Origin: Sclerotinia nivalis
Taxonomy: Eukaryota; Ascomycota; Leotiomycetes; Helotiales; Sclerotiniaceae
DNA length: 64,000 nucleotides
Assembly: GCA_029531795.1 (NCBI GenBank)
Contig: JAPEIS010000002.1
Coordinates: 2,480,001-2,544,000, forward strand
Direction: 5' to 3'
In this document: one piece after another, positions 1 to 11,928 of the stretch
How the letters are laid out: every line of letters begins with the position of its first letter
Position numbering within the stretch: the first letter of the stretch is position 1
Program-made: the position numbers and the translations under genes
Notes under the pieces: generated by a model
The model's input: the letters and a program-made list of their open reading frames with translations, nothing else
What the model was told of the DNA's origin: nothing
Database searches by the model: none

Positions 1-2420
1 TCTGTAATCGAAATATATTAAAACCGGTATTATTATAAAAACCCTTTTTAAAGCATCAAAAGCCTTTGTATGATTTATAATCCATTCCCATATAATATTC
101 TTCTACAAAAGATCGTTAAGAGAACAACAAATCTTTGAAAAATCTTTTATAAAATGTTAATAGAAATTGGTGAAGTCAAGAAATCGTTGTAAATCTTTTA
201 CACACAAAAGCAACTCTTAAGATATAATAGCTATAACCTTTTCTTAATCTATTTCGATACCTTCGATTGTAATAATAAGATTTAGATACTTTGTTTTTGT
301 AGTTTCGAATTCGCATTTGTTGATATCAATCTGTAATCCAATATTTATTAACTTTTAGACTATTTGACAAACATATTTTTTATACTCTACAGAATTATCG
401 AAATAGATTAAAACATTATCAAAATACATAATACAATACTTATCCAACTCGTCGAAAAATATATGATTAATATAATATTAGAACAATACAAATATATTGC
501 AAAAGCCAAAAAGTATAACTAAAGATTCAAAAAGATCAAAACGAATAATGAATATAATTTTCCATTCATCTTCTTTGGCAATTCACAACTTGTTGAATAT
601 TGCAATGATATCAGGCTTGGTATAAATTTTTGCATTGTAAAGAATATTCAACATTTCGTGAACAATAAATAATAAATAGCGATTTTTTATAATAATGTTA
701 TTGAATCCTCGATAATCTTGATAAATACAGACCCCCCTTCCAGACTTAGCAATTAATAGTAAAGGAGAAGCATATCGCAATTTCGATTCCCAAATAAACC
801 CTTTAAAAAGATTATCATTGAATCATTTGTATATTACCATCAATTCTATTAACAATAAAAAGCGGTTTTTGAAGTAAGGTAGCTCTTTACCAAGTATCAA
901 TTCAATCTTGTAATCCCAGATTCAGCAAGATAACAGCCTATCGGTATAGTATAAAAGAAAGGCAGAAAGTTTATCTTATAACTATATAAAAAACCTTTGT
1001 TATATTTGATCATTACTAAGGGAAGATTTGCTAATTAAAAATTTATCGATATCAACTTCAAAGACCTTCCACAGATAAAGCGACTTGTAATAATCATATA
1101 CAAAATCATAAAATTGCAACGGAATTTTAGAAAACATCTCTGCTACATTATCCTGCCCTTATAAAATCGATCGAAAATCCTCTTCTGTGAGTATCGGGAA
1201 TAATGTAGCCTGTCGTAAATGATCTTGTTCAATAGTTTTCTATGTAGTATTCAACTCATTCTATATCAATTGGATAACCCAAATGTTATCTTGTTGGCAG
1301 AACAAAACAAAGCTAAAAACTTGCAATCAACAAATGTTATTTATATTTGGACTTGTACCCTTGTAGACGGGTATAAGAAGTTCCTCAACAAAAAGCAAAA
1401 ACAAACGGTTTTTTGAATTATAAACAAAACAATATCGATTTGCAACCTTCAAAATCGATTTTGGATATAAACAATTGGGAATCATCTATACTTGATTATT
1501 TGATTCCCTGTAGCGCTTTGTTCGATAATAATTTACATTAGATATCAGATCTTACTGAAATTCGAGATTAATAGAAGAATCGTCAAATTGTAATATATAA
1601 CCCTTGTCCAATATCTCTTCGATAAAAGGTTTTTTATAAGAAGTTCCTTTAGAAACAAAAAACATTTGAATAAATAAAAAATCGATATCGTCCTTTAGAC
1701 AATCCTCAATATAGGGAAAGCAATACTTATAATCTGTACATTTAGCTTTTATATCAAAATCAATAAGGAATTTATTTAAAGATTTGATAATATCGACAAC
1801 CTATTGTGGAATAACTTTAGTTAGATCTTTTTGATCCTTGGCCAAAGATAGGATCATTGGTACATTAATTGGCTCTGAATTATAATGCATTGAACAATTG
1901 GAAATATAATAGTTTAAAAAGAATATTAAATTTATCTTTATTTAATTGATAATAAAATTATAATATTACAATTATAATAAACCAAAGATTAACAATATCT
2001 CTAATGAAAACTAAATGATATAAAAAGACCAATATTTATAATGATCCTTTATAGCAATTTCTATTACAAAATATTCTGTAATTTTATCAGCGATCTTTTT
2101 ATCAGCAAATCGAAGTTCGCAAGGAAAAAGTAAGAATTGTATTTTGATATTATATTTAAGAACAAAAGAATAATCAACGAAGGCTTTTTTGGAATATCCA
2201 TTATCAATGAGATTTGTAATAATAAAAGAATTTTCATATACAAGAAATATAATAGTTTTAATAAATAAAGATTTGTTATTTATAGAATTGAACTATAATA
2301 ATTCATATCTATTTATTCCTCAATTTACCTTCTTATTTTTAATATTCCTTCACAAACGATTTTTCGCAAAAATTAGTCTTTTCCCTGTTCGAAACTTTCC
2401 TTAACTAAACCAAATATAAA
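1..2420 (-). pseudogene. pol: pol remnant of gypsy A (protease and RT)
   Basis: At 583-780 the minus strand reads an RT palm segment with the family motif DYRGFNN and the phrase IIIKNRYLL, typical of Ty3/gypsy RT just before the catalytic region. At about 396-430 it reads YFDNVLIYF where an intact enzyme has YLDDILIYS, so the second catalytic Asp is Asn. The 2189-2404 stretch is the antisense of the protease region, as shown by alignment with B 43442-43702. Many in-frame stops. RNase H and integrase would lie left of base 1. Confidence 0.75.
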
Positions 2421-2499
2421 GATAATTTTTTTTGATTCGATATAATCTTATTATTATACTTGATTTAGATATTGTTGGTTTTATACCCAATTACCAGTA

Positions 2500-3650
2500 T
2501 ATCCTTTTCGAAATCCATTGCAATCATTGTTAAACTTATTAATGCCTCGGAAAACTAGAGTAGTGATACATTGAATAAAGATCAGATTAGTTGAAGCAAC
2601 AGTATTATAATTGGAAAAGGTATTAACAAAAGCTTATTTGCCAAAAAAAAGATTACTATTGATATTATAAATAGTATAACAATCAATTTGAAGATGACCG
2701 ATCCTATTATTACAATTACAAGAAACTATAGAATTAAACTTCTTTTGCTTATTTTGCTAATCTTTTTGCTATTATCCCTTCTACTTTATTATATTAAGAT
2801 CTATAGGATCATCACTATCAATAGCAAATGTATTACCAGAATTTTTGTTATAATATTCAGTGTTACAAAGATTCTGATTCCAAATAGAGAATTTCTTTTG
2901 TTAATCATCAACATCGTTAGCAGTGCAGAAATTCGAATCATTAATAATCAAAGTTCAAAAAGAAACAATAATCTTTTGCTTCATCGCATTAATAATCTCG
3001 TAATTAGACTTGTAATAAGAGTTAACTAGATGAAACAATGTGAAAAAGAAAACCGAAAAGGATTCTTTTGAATCTATAGAAAGTTTATTGAATTTGAATA
3101 AAGCTTCCCTTTCAATATCTATAGAAATATATAATTTGTTCAATTTAATCAAAAACGAAACAGCAAAGTCGAAACAAATAAGATTGTTAACAAATCTAAT
3201 AATATCCGTGATATACTTTTATTACACTTGATCATCGAGAAGATTAATAGTATAGCTAATTTTCTTTTATTCGAAAACAAAAAGTTGTAAATCGATTATC
3301 CAATAGAATTGCAAATCTAACTTCCAGGATTGATAGTTTTTTTGGCAGATAAGAATATTAGATCTTTTGTTTTTAAAAACAAGCAGATCCTTTTGAGTTT
3401 GGTAGAGAATGATTAGTTTCTAATTAATAATAGTATTATCAGTGTTTAGCTAAGTTTGTTTGTTGATCAAGATGCAAAAAAGCCTAACGTTTTCCGCTTT
3501 GCATTTCTCGATTTTATTTATTTGAATAACGATATGAATAACTTGAATAGTAAAACGATCTTCGATAATAAAGAAAATATGATTCAGATAAACAATTTTT
3601 TCGTTAGAATCGATAACGAGATTTGACATTACCGAAGCATTCAATTCTGC
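2500..3650 (-). pseudogene. gag: gag remnant of gypsy A
   Basis: Degenerate minus-strand gag. The piece at 3450-3644 aligns with the B gag start region (shared residues such as FIIEDRF and INKIE). A retroviral-type CCHC knuckle lies near 2700, read as CNCNNRIGHLQIDC: the first Cys, the His and the last Cys are kept and the second Cys is Asn. In B the same motif has kept the second Cys but lost the His to Tyr. Stops and substitutions prevent a single frame. Gag would bind and package the element RNA in the virus-like particle. Confidence 0.6.
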
Positions 3651-3775
3651 TAGGATTTGTATAATAGTAGGTTATTAATTGAAGACTTGTTGGATTCCAA
3701 TACGAACCCCTTCGATAAAAGTAAAAGTCGTACCACCAGCAAATATAGAATCAGAAGTTATTGTAAAAAGAATTA

Positions 3776-3996
3776 TAATTATATAAAAGTAATCGATAAA
3801 GAAACTATAAAAAATATAATCGTACAAAAGCAATCAAAAACAAATATAGAAGCCTGCAAATAAATATAATCGTACAAAAGCAATCAGAGATCAGAAGCTG
3901 TACAAAGCGAATAAAAAAGCTGTATAAGAGCAGATAAAAAACGCGACTGTATAAAAACAGGCGAATTACGATAACACAAAAGCAATCGAAAACAGA
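3776..3996 (-). repeat. Short tandem repeats in leader of gypsy A
   Basis: Imperfect copies of a roughly 20-30 bp motif (minus strand core ATTGCTTTTGTATAATCG) follow one another between the LTR and gag. The same array is present in element B at 41799-42078, so it belongs to the family's untranslated leader and not to the insertion site. Confidence 0.6.
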
Positions 3997-4073
3997 TACA
4001 GAAGTCTGCAAATGATTTGGCAAGGCCAAATCACTTTGTAAAGTGATAGGGCCTTTGAAAGAGTAATACAAAC

Positions 4074-4236
4074 TATCATAGTAAAGGAAAAGGTATATAT
4101 AGAGTTGATCTATAGTTGTATTACGAGAAGAGGAAAAAGGTCAAGGAGGTGACCTGACTATATAGAAGTGAGTGCATGCATGTGTGCCTAAGGCACACAT
4201 GATCACGTGCAGGTGAAGGGGAATGAACCCGTAACA
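4074..4236 (-). repeat. LTR of gypsy A
   Basis: A 163-bp LTR. Read on the minus strand it starts TGTTACGGGTTCATTCCCC and ends with a TATCATA-type tail, matching the 164- and 163-bp LTRs of element B (41550-41713 and 48255-48417). It keeps a G+C-rich core (about 4140-4230) compared with the interior. The internal edge at 4074 is set by alignment with B. Confidence 0.85.
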
Positions 4237-4729
4237 TCTATACAAAGAAGATTATATATTATATTGTTATATTAGTTATATATATAATAATAAAATATAT
4301 TAAACATTCAATCAATGATTGCTTTAATAATACTAAAACTATAAATCAATTTAATAATCAAATAGCAAAAAATTTACAGAAATTAAAAAATCCTTATAAT
4401 AATATACCAAATTTTTATATAAATATAGATTTATACAAATCTATTTATAATACCTGGAAAATTTTATAATTTATCAATCAAAAAAAAATTTGTTTTAATC
4501 TTTTTAAAACAAACCTAATTCGAATAATTAATTCAATAAAGAATAAATACAATATATTTATATTAAACAATATTGAAAACACACTTTCTGACTTTGAAAA
4601 TGATTCTGATATTAATATTCATATTTTGAAAATAAAAATACATTCTTATAATTCTAATAATAATAATAACGATAATAATATATATTATAACGATTATAAT
4701 AATAAAAAAATATATCAAGAATTCAAATA

Positions 4730-5125
4730 ATAATAATAAGAAAATATATATTTATTTTATTCTTTTAAATCTATATTAATATCTTATAATAATCAAAAAT
4801 CTCTTATATTAATAATAACAATAAGAAAATATATATCTACTACTTTATTTCTTTAAATATATACTAATATTCTATAATAATCAAAAATCCCTTATATTAA
4901 CAATAATAATAAAAAAATATATATCTATTTTATTCTTTTGAATTTATATTAATATCTTATAATAATTAATAATCGAAGATCCCTTATATCAATAACAATA
5001 ACGAAAAGATATATATCTATTTCATTCTTTTGAATTTTTATTAATACCTTATAACAATCAGAAATTCCTTATATCAATAATAATAATCAAAAAATATATA
5101 TCTATTTTATTCTTTTATACAATTA
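4730..5125. repeat. Minisatellite, about 88-bp period, about 4.5 copies
   Basis: A unit containing AATATATATCTATTTTATTC and then TAATAATCAAAAATCCCTTA recurs with anchor points near 4793, 4881, 4973 and 5058, so the spacing is 85-92 bp. Copies differ by point changes and small indels. It does not extend into flanking sequence. Confidence 0.75.
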
Positions 5126-6604
5126 TAAAATCTATTAATATCATTTTTTTAAAAAAAAAAAGCAAATATCAAATATTCAATCAACAAACGTTTAATCAAC
5201 AAATACTTCAATAAATATTATAATAGAAACTGGATTGATAAAGACTAGACTAATATAAACTAAATTAATAGAAAATAAAATAACAAAAGCTAAATAGACA
5301 AATCATTAACTAATACAAATTGAAATATAAATTAGTAGATTTATAATACCCTTTCTTTAATTATCTTTTCAACTTTTTTCTTCAATCCTTCCGTTACTTC
5401 TTTCGAAACTATATTTACTAGAAACTTGGAAATAATCCTAGCTAATATTATTATTGAATACAAATCTACAAATGATAAATATAAACTATTCTACTTATTA
5501 TATTCGAATATTTTCAACGATATTGAAAATCCTTCTGTTTTTTGTGATATACATATACAGAATAATAAAGAAAGTATTAATTTCAATAAACACTTTAATT
5601 TTAAATTCTCGATATTCTCTATTTTAACAAAATATTTAAGTTTTGTAATTAAACCACGAAAATATAAATTATATAAAATAAATAAAAATAGTCCATTTAC
5701 TTAATGAATTATAAATATAGTGAATGACAATCGAAAAGACTTTTATTAAAAATACTCTAATTAGTCTAAATACCTTCTTAAACGAAATAATATCGATATA
5801 TATTTGAATAATAGATCTCTACAATTAAATGAAAAGCTTTATTATATATTAATTAAAGAAATTCAACTTTTTGATATTAAAACGATTACTATAGGATTTA
5901 CAATTAATTATATATCAGATTAATCTAAAATAGATTACAATAATAATCTTTATAAAGATAATAAAGATTTGAAGATTATAATTGATAAGGAAGATAAAAG
6001 AAGTATTGAAAATCTTAATAACTTATTAGAAAAACTATAAACAGTATTACAAAAAAAAAGAAAAAAAAAGAGGAATATAATTAATAGAAGTATTCTAAAT
6101 CTGAGTATTTTTGATGAAAGGTATTTTATATAAATATAATAACTAAAACTTCTAATTTATATATTTTATAATAAAAGATCTATTAGAATTACTCTTCCTC
6201 TATAATAATAATAATACCTTTTTATATATAAAACAATTTGTAATATTATCTAATATATATAATCTATATTAGATATAATATAATTTTCCTTTATAAAGAC
6301 ACTATAAGTTCTTTTATATATAACAATTCTGAAATGAATATAAGCAATTTTATATACTATAATCGTTTGATATATTTAATATACAAAACTATTATAAGTA
6401 TATCAAAAATGCTTATATATATAATATATTCTTTAATAATAATAATATATCGTCTTAATAATAATAATATATCGTCTTAATTATAATATTTATCTATTAA
6501 ACCAAGAATAACTATTATATTATTTTATTAATCTATATCAACTTTATATATAATTATTTAATAGATAAAAGATAAGATAAGGAAAATTTTCGGGATAATA
6601 TCGG

Positions 6605-6694
6605 GATAATAGATTTATATAACAAAACAACAAGGACAATAAACTTATATAGTATAACAACAGAGATAATAAATTTATATAATAAAACAACAGT
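6605..6694. repeat. Three 30-bp tandem repeats
   Basis: Copies begin at 6605, 6635 and 6665 with exact 30-bp spacing (unit starts GATAATAGATTTATATAACA and similar). The length is a multiple of three, and the minus strand stays open through it, giving a 10-residue repeat (YYINLLSLL type). The repeat could once have been coding, but no protein family is recognisable. Confidence 0.7.
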
Positions 6695-7383
6695 AACAAA
6701 AAAATCGATTTACGATTTTTAAAACAAGCAGAATAATAAGAATAACAGTCAGTTATTATCACTAATAGAGTTTCAAATATTTTGCCGATGTTATTTGCTA
6801 TATTGGAACTATCTAAAGTTTTATATTTTAATATATTATATAGATTATATTTAGCGATTTGATACTTTAAAAGAATTTAATATTAAAATAATGAAAATTG
6901 TTTATAAATATTTGATAAAAGCTTTTTTGATCAAATAAACAAAAATACAATATATCTATACCAGATTACAAAGCATAATATTCGTTTAATAAATTTTCAA
7001 ACGATAAAGAATATTATTTTATATACTCAATATACTATTATCAATCTTAATCCGAATTCAAAAAAATACTAAACAATTCAAATAACAATAACTCTATTTT
7101 TTTTTAAATAATTTCGGATTTCTTTATTATTATCATTAATATTTATTATATAAAACTATATTATTTATCTATATATAAGGAATATAATTACTATAACTAT
7201 AACTAAAGCAAATCTGAAGCTCTTTGATTTTACTACTATAATAGCAACTTTCATATTACAAATACGAAATAAAGATAATTCTAATAACTTTCGAATTACA
7301 AATATTATACGGAATAACTATAAGCAATTTGATTATCGAGATATTTCGTAGATCAAAAATTTCCCGATTCAATTCTATAAAAT

Positions 7384-7396
7384 ATTAATATACTAG
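7384..7396. repeat. Target-site duplication of LINE X1, left copy
   Basis: ATTAATATACTAG, identical to 8331-8343. The two copies flank the LINE X1 fragment exactly. Confidence 0.9.
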
Positions 7397-8330
7397 ATGA
7401 TGATGATAATGATAGTATTTAGCGTCTATGGGGACCCGTATAAAATCTTAAACCTTCCGAAGAGTATAAGGACGAACAGTTCTAAAGATGTTTATATATA
7501 AAGATCCGGTTCATTTATATTTTTCTTTTCTTTTATAAATCTAAGGAAATTGTTTTATTGTATAGATTACAGATATCGTTTATAGATGTTTTTCTAATAG
7601 ATCTTTTTCGTTGATTAGATTGATTTGTAGATTAGATCTAGTTTCGGAATAGAAGGGGTACTTTTGATCAAATAAGTATTTTTTAGTGTGTTCGGATTCA
7701 TTTGTTATAGACAATTCGATTTAGAATATTAATATATAATTCTTCAAAATAATTAGATATATAGTTTTTAAAATTGTTTTAAAATATGAAAAAGGGGTTT
7801 TAAGTATTATTGTATTCCTTTTTGAGTTTTCGAAAGAAAATCCTTGAAGGCTTGTAGATGAACTAGAAAACGGATTAGATATTCGAAGTTTTCTTGTATT
7901 GAATTTGGTAGTGAAAAGGGATATAATGATTATTTAACGAAGGATTGGATATTCTTCTTATAGAAAACTAAGTACTCTGGAATTTTGCGATGCTTGTATA
8001 TACAATTGAGTTTTGTATTGATATATTTAAAGTGTTAATGATACTATATAAAGTCTTTATAGCCGGTTTTAATGAATAATAATTTATATAAAGTCCTTCT
8101 CGGAAGATCGAATTCAAATGGATTCGTTATGGAATAATCGAGGCCTCATCTTTTATATATATTTGCAAAAGTAACCAAATTTCGTATCCATCAAGTATCC
8201 TTTTCAAGCTTCAATAATGCTTTTGCTATCGATCGGACTCCGTTGATAGTAGAGAGGGCTGTAGGCCCTGGGTCGATCCGACCGCTCTTTGCTCCTGCAT
8301 CTGCTAGCTTGTCCGCTGCTTCGTTTCCGG
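7397..8330 (-). mobile_element. 5'-truncated Tad-like LINE X1
   Basis: A 934-bp minus-strand insertion bounded by an exact 13-bp duplication. From right to left it contains the C-terminal part of a LINE ORF2 (broken off inside RNase H), a 3' untranslated region of about 250 bp, and a short microsatellite tail of ATC/ATT repeats at 7397-7415. 5' truncation, a simple-repeat tail and a 13-bp duplication are the marks of target-primed reverse transcription. The untranslated region and tail are shared with 11929-12171. G+C is higher than its surroundings at the 5' side (8215-8330), so it is less mutated. Confidence 0.88.
7790..8330 (-). pseudogene. LINE X1 ORF2 C-terminus (RNase H end and zinc-knuckle tail)
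   Basis: The minus strand from 8330 reads GNEAADKLADAGAK, the last catalytic block of a non-LTR retrotransposon RNase H (the Asp of AADKLA is a catalytic residue in this family). Downstream, LPRRTLYKLLFIKTG and a following region with HRKIPEYLVFY match the conserved tail of Tad-like ORF2 proteins, which normally ends in a Cys/His knuckle; the Cys positions here read as Tyr or Lys. At least four stops interrupt it, including one at a tryptophan-pair position. It is non-functional. Confidence 0.8.
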
Positions 8331-8343
8331 ATTAATATACTAG
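8331..8343. repeat. Target-site duplication of LINE X1, right copy
   Basis: ATTAATATACTAG, identical to 7384-7396. Confidence 0.9.
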
Positions 8344-9174
8344 AAACGAAATAGAAAGAATTATTTAAATATAAATATTAAGATTGAAAAAATATTTCGC
8401 TATATATCTTTTTGAAAAGATACTAATTTCCATTATAACTTTTGTTAAATATAAAAATATAAATATCTATTATAAAAGTATTTATTGAATTATAAAAACA
8501 TTTTTAAATATAATAAGAAACTAAATAATTTCTTATAAAATTAATAAGTAATTAAACTTTTGATTATTATCAAAATATATAATATTTCTGAAAAATATTT
8601 AAAGAAAAATTTAGAAAGGAAATATACAATTTATACTAATATATTAATTGATATATTAGAATCAATAAAAGATAGAATATCAAATCCAATTTATAATATA
8701 AAGGAATTTACAATATATAATAATTTAACAATTATCAATTTTCGAAAGTTTAAAAATCATTAAATCTATTCTTTAATAATAATCTTACAAAATATTTATA
8801 CAATCTCTACAAATTTTGAAAATGAATTTATTCAAAATAGAAAGTTTTTTGTAAACAATTTTATTGATTAAAATCAATATGAAAAGTATTATTATTTTGA
8901 TTTTCTATTTTTAAAAATTAAAGAAGCTATAAAATTTGAAAAGAAAATAAAGAAAGAAATAATAAAAAAACAAAAGTTTTCTAAAATTCAACAAAAACAG
9001 AAAACTAAAAAAGTATAATATCAATCAAAGAAAACTAATAATACTAAAAATAATATTAAATCTTATAAAATTAAAAAATAATAATATAATTAACAAATAA
9101 ATTAATATTTCAGTTTTCTTTGAATTATTAAATTTTACTTATATATTCTAATATTTTTTATTTTTTATATTTTT

Positions 9175-9405
9175 TATTATTTTCTTATCATTTTCTTATT
9201 ATCCTAATTATCTTAACCATTCTAACCATTCTAACCATTCTAACCATCCTAATTCTCTTTACCATCTTTATTATCCTTATTATCCTTATCATCTTTATCA
9301 TCCTTATCATCCTTACTATCTTTATTATCCTTATCATCCTTACTATTCTTATTATTCTTATCATCCTTACCATTCTAATCATCCTTACTAACTTTATCAT
9401 TTTTA
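9175..9405. repeat. Pyrimidine-rich low-complexity array
   Basis: The plus strand is a run of short TTATCC, TTACCATC and TAACCATTC blocks in a three-base rhythm over about 230 bp. The minus strand therefore stays open and would read a meaningless Met-Ile-Arg-Val repeat; I treat that as a by-product of the array and not as a gene. Confidence 0.75.
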
Positions 9406-9584
9406 CTACTTAATATCAATTGAAACTCTATCATTATATAATTATATTATAATCGTAATTGTTTGTCTATTATATCATTATTATCATCGATATCGAAAGC
9501 TAATATATTTTTGCAAATATTATATAAATATATTGAAAATATATAAAACAACAAATGATACTATTAATACTTATAATATCAATT

Positions 9585-9715
9585 AATATTGTTTTGATAT
9601 TTATATTAATTTTGTTGATATATTTTGATATCGTTTTGATATTTCATATTAGTTCTATCAATACATTTTGATGTCGTTTTAACATTTTATATTAATTCTA
9701 TTGATATCGATCGAT
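9585..9715. repeat. Three imperfect copies of a 43-bp repeat
   Basis: Copies start at an ATYGTTTTGATATT core, then a TTGATATATTTTGAT core, spaced about 42-43 bp, and degrade toward 9715. Confidence 0.55.
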
Positions 9716-9849
9716 AAACAATCGATACTAAAAGAATTTATATAAAACACTATCGATACTTTTTCAGCAACAATTACAGAGTTTATTTATTCCGAGATTT
9801 TCCTGGGCTCAAAATATTTTGCAGATGTATTAATATCTCGAAAGATAAA

Positions 9850-10365
9850 ATGCCGAAAATTACCCCTACAAAGATCGATTGGGTAATTCGAATAGAATCA
9901 GAAAAGATCCGGAAGATCTTTCTAGAATAATATAACATTGAATATATTCAAAAAGAATTTGATAGTAATAAGATTACAAAATTTGAATTATAATATTCAT
10001 ATCGAATTATTGGAATACCAAAAGCGATTCAAGGATTATACAGCAAGAAATCAATTATAAAGATTTTATTCCTCGATAAAATTCAATATCAAATCAAACA
10101 AATCTTTATTCATTATTATTCTAATAATATCAATCCCGAAAGTATAATAAATATATAAATTGTGTATTTCCAAATTTCTATATCAATATTTAGAATATTT
10201 GAAGTTTCTTTATTTATATAATCTCTAATCAAAAAACAAAGAATCGATTTATACAAAATAGATTATTAAGAATATTATAATATATTCTATTATTACAAAG
10301 ATACAAAATATAACAATTATAATATTCCGATTTTTAATTATAAAGAATCTATCTATAAATAATAT
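9850..10365 (+). pseudogene. Degenerate open frame of unknown family
   Basis: A frame starting MPKITPTKIDWVIRIESEK continues for about 170 codons with only five internal stops, few for DNA of this composition, and with a mixed, protein-like start (Trp, Pro, Lys, Glu). I recognise no domain. It may be the N-terminal part of an old transposase or gag. The flanks give no terminal repeats that would classify it. Confidence 0.35.
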
Positions 10366-11009
10366 ATCAAATCTAGTAAATATAACAATTATTAGAGATT
10401 CTTCTTTATTTAGTATAATAATTATTTGATAATTCTTTATATCGTTAATAAAATAATAATAAGATATTCATTTTTATAAATCAAAACGATTTATAAAGCT
10501 ATTAATATAATACAGATTACAATTCTACAATCTAGAGTTACTATCGAGATCCCGATCTTTATATCAGATATAATAATCATTATATACGAAAGTATCAATC
10601 TTTCTTCTTCACTCAAATAGAGATATAGAATAATTCTAATTGACAACTTCAATTTGATTATCCCTTCAACAAAAAGTTTTGGTTCTATTGATAAAAATAC
10701 AAATATGAATACAAATTCTATTAATTTTGAATATTAAAATACTTTTATAAATATTACAATTCCAATCGTATTATCTATCCCCAGATCAAGATTGGATAGA
10801 TCAATATAGAGAAATCAGGTATTGTTTATATAGCCGCTCTATAATTGACCTTTGAAGAAGAAATTGATATTCTATATATACAGAAATTATATATAGTTTC
10901 GGAAACGAGAATATAAAATCATTGTTTTATGATTGTTATATTCTATTAAGAAACTAAGATAAAATAAATAAACAAATAAGAGAAATAGAATGATCTCGAA
11001 TAATGATTT

Positions 11010-11081
11010 TATCACGATAAAAGTGACGCTACAATTACCGAATGGTTAATTGGGTTTATATAGTAATCATTCCTTGTAATA
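11010..11081. repeat. Terminal direct repeat of TRIM-like element, left
   Basis: 72 bp, about 90 percent alike to 11414-11482 by eye, with TG...CA-type ends after allowing for RIP transitions. Confidence 0.65.
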
Positions 11082-11413
11082 CACCCCCGAGATTACGGAC
11101 TAGCTGGAATAGATAGTGATCTCTATAGAGATACGTGAGTGTAGCTCTTTTTGCCGTATAATCTTTTTGCGTACTAACCCGAATCAGATTAATGAGTCTG
11201 ATGGGCCCTATAATAGGTCCGAATCTTAAATGATTGATCGGAAAGTGAGAGGAAAGGGCCCAATGAACTCTATGAACTTTGATTGGTAGATTAATCGAAA
11301 GCGAATTCATTGAATGCTCAAATTGTGAGATCCTTCAAAAACCTTTGATTATTAAATAAATACGAAAATAAAGAATGATATCGTTGTACTATAAACGCTA
11401 CCGAGCTTATAAT

Positions 11414-11482
11414 TATCATAATAAAAGTGACGCTACAATTACCGAGTGGTTAATTGAGTTTATATAGTAATTCCTCGTGACA
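11414..11482. repeat. Terminal direct repeat of TRIM-like element, right
   Basis: 69 bp. It keeps the GTGACA end intact, whereas the left copy reads GTAATA. Confidence 0.65.
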
Positions 11483-11928
11483 ATTACAAATACTTTAAAT
11501 ATATCGATGTCGAATTAGAATATTTCTATAAATATAATAAAACTCCAGAGTATTTAATCTATTATTGATAGTCTATATAGTATTTCTACAGATAGTCTGT
11601 ATAATTATTACAATTTTCTAGAATAATATAAAAAGGTTTTCAGTATTTAATTTGTCTTTTATTTCAATTTTATATTTTTCAAAAGTTCTTCCGAGAAATT
11701 CAAAAGGAGAAACTATTAAATTAATTCTTATTATAAATTTAAAATAAATTTAAAAAACCTATACTAATTATATTTGCAAAATTATATAATAACAATCTAG
11801 ATTCAAATATTGATAACGAATCAGGCTCTAACAAAAATACATTTATCTAAAATAAAGATTCTCCTTTATTATATCGATAAATATACATTATAAATCAATC
11901 TAAACGAAATAAAAGATCTGAAATCGAA
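11483..11928. other. A+T-rich sequence without gene
   Basis: I see nothing specific here. A plus-strand stretch near 11800-11930 is acidic and lysine-rich in one frame, but it is short and has stops. Confidence 0.5.

Larger units (their letters stand above)
1..4236 (-). mobile_element. Ty3/gypsy retrotransposon A (same family as B), truncated by window start
   Basis: Minus-strand LTR element. From right to left it has an LTR (4074-4236), a leader with short tandem repeats, gag, a protease region and RT, and it runs off the left edge inside RT. It matches element B (41550-48417) in reverse complement along its length, for example the leader, the gag zinc knuckle and the RT. All frames are broken by stops typical of RIP. 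The five bases outside its LTR are TCTAT; the partner duplication is outside the window. The family is called with confidence from RT and from synteny with B. Confidence 0.85.
4237..7383. other. A+T-rich intergenic or unknown-element sequence, no recognised gene
   Basis: Very A+T-rich sequence with trinucleotide-like runs (AAT, TAT). A plus-strand stretch at about 5400-6040 keeps some coding look: a 92-codon frame at 5426-5704, then further open pieces ending in a Lys-rich run near 6050. I recognise no domain in it. It may be the remnant of an older, heavily mutated element into which LINE X1 and gypsy A inserted. No RNA gene or promoter is visible. Confidence 0.5.
8344..11009. other. A+T-rich sequence, no recognised gene
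   Basis: Continuation of the sequence that LINE X1 entered. It holds an unrecognised plus-strand frame at 8560-8763 (67 codons), followed by a Lys-rich open stretch to about 9020, then two repeat arrays (9175-9405, 9585-9715), a degenerate frame of unknown family (9850-10365), and otherwise featureless A+T-rich DNA. I cannot assign it to an element class. Confidence 0.5.
11010..11482. mobile_element. TRIM-like miniature LTR element
   Basis: Two direct repeats of 72 bp (11010-11081) and 69 bp (11414-11482) share AAAAGTGACGCTACAATTAC and the rest of their length. Both start TATCA (RIP-altered TGTCAC) and end GTAATA or GTGACA, which is how the gypsy LTRs in this window start and end. They enclose 332 bp without a retroviral domain. 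On the minus strand a G-run (CTCGGGGGTG) directly precedes the LTR-like repeat, as a polypurine tract would. No clear 5-bp target duplication is visible (GATTT versus ATTAC). An 84-codon minus-strand frame (11056-11310) lacks recognisable domains. Confidence 0.55.

Noticed and set aside
4730..6694. CRISPR array or centromeric satellite
   Set aside because: Repeats are directly adjacent without unique spacers, few in number, and the setting is eukaryotic. Nothing shows centromere function.
9188..9400. 70-codon minus-strand frame of Met/Ile/Arg/Val repeats
   Set aside because: It is the translation of a low-complexity pyrimidine array; openness follows from composition.
11395..11430. tRNA A-box-like GCTCGGTAGCG on the minus strand of the TRIM-like element
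   Set aside because: No B box, no acceptor stem pairing and no anticodon arm; the match is short and more likely chance or a weak primer-binding site.
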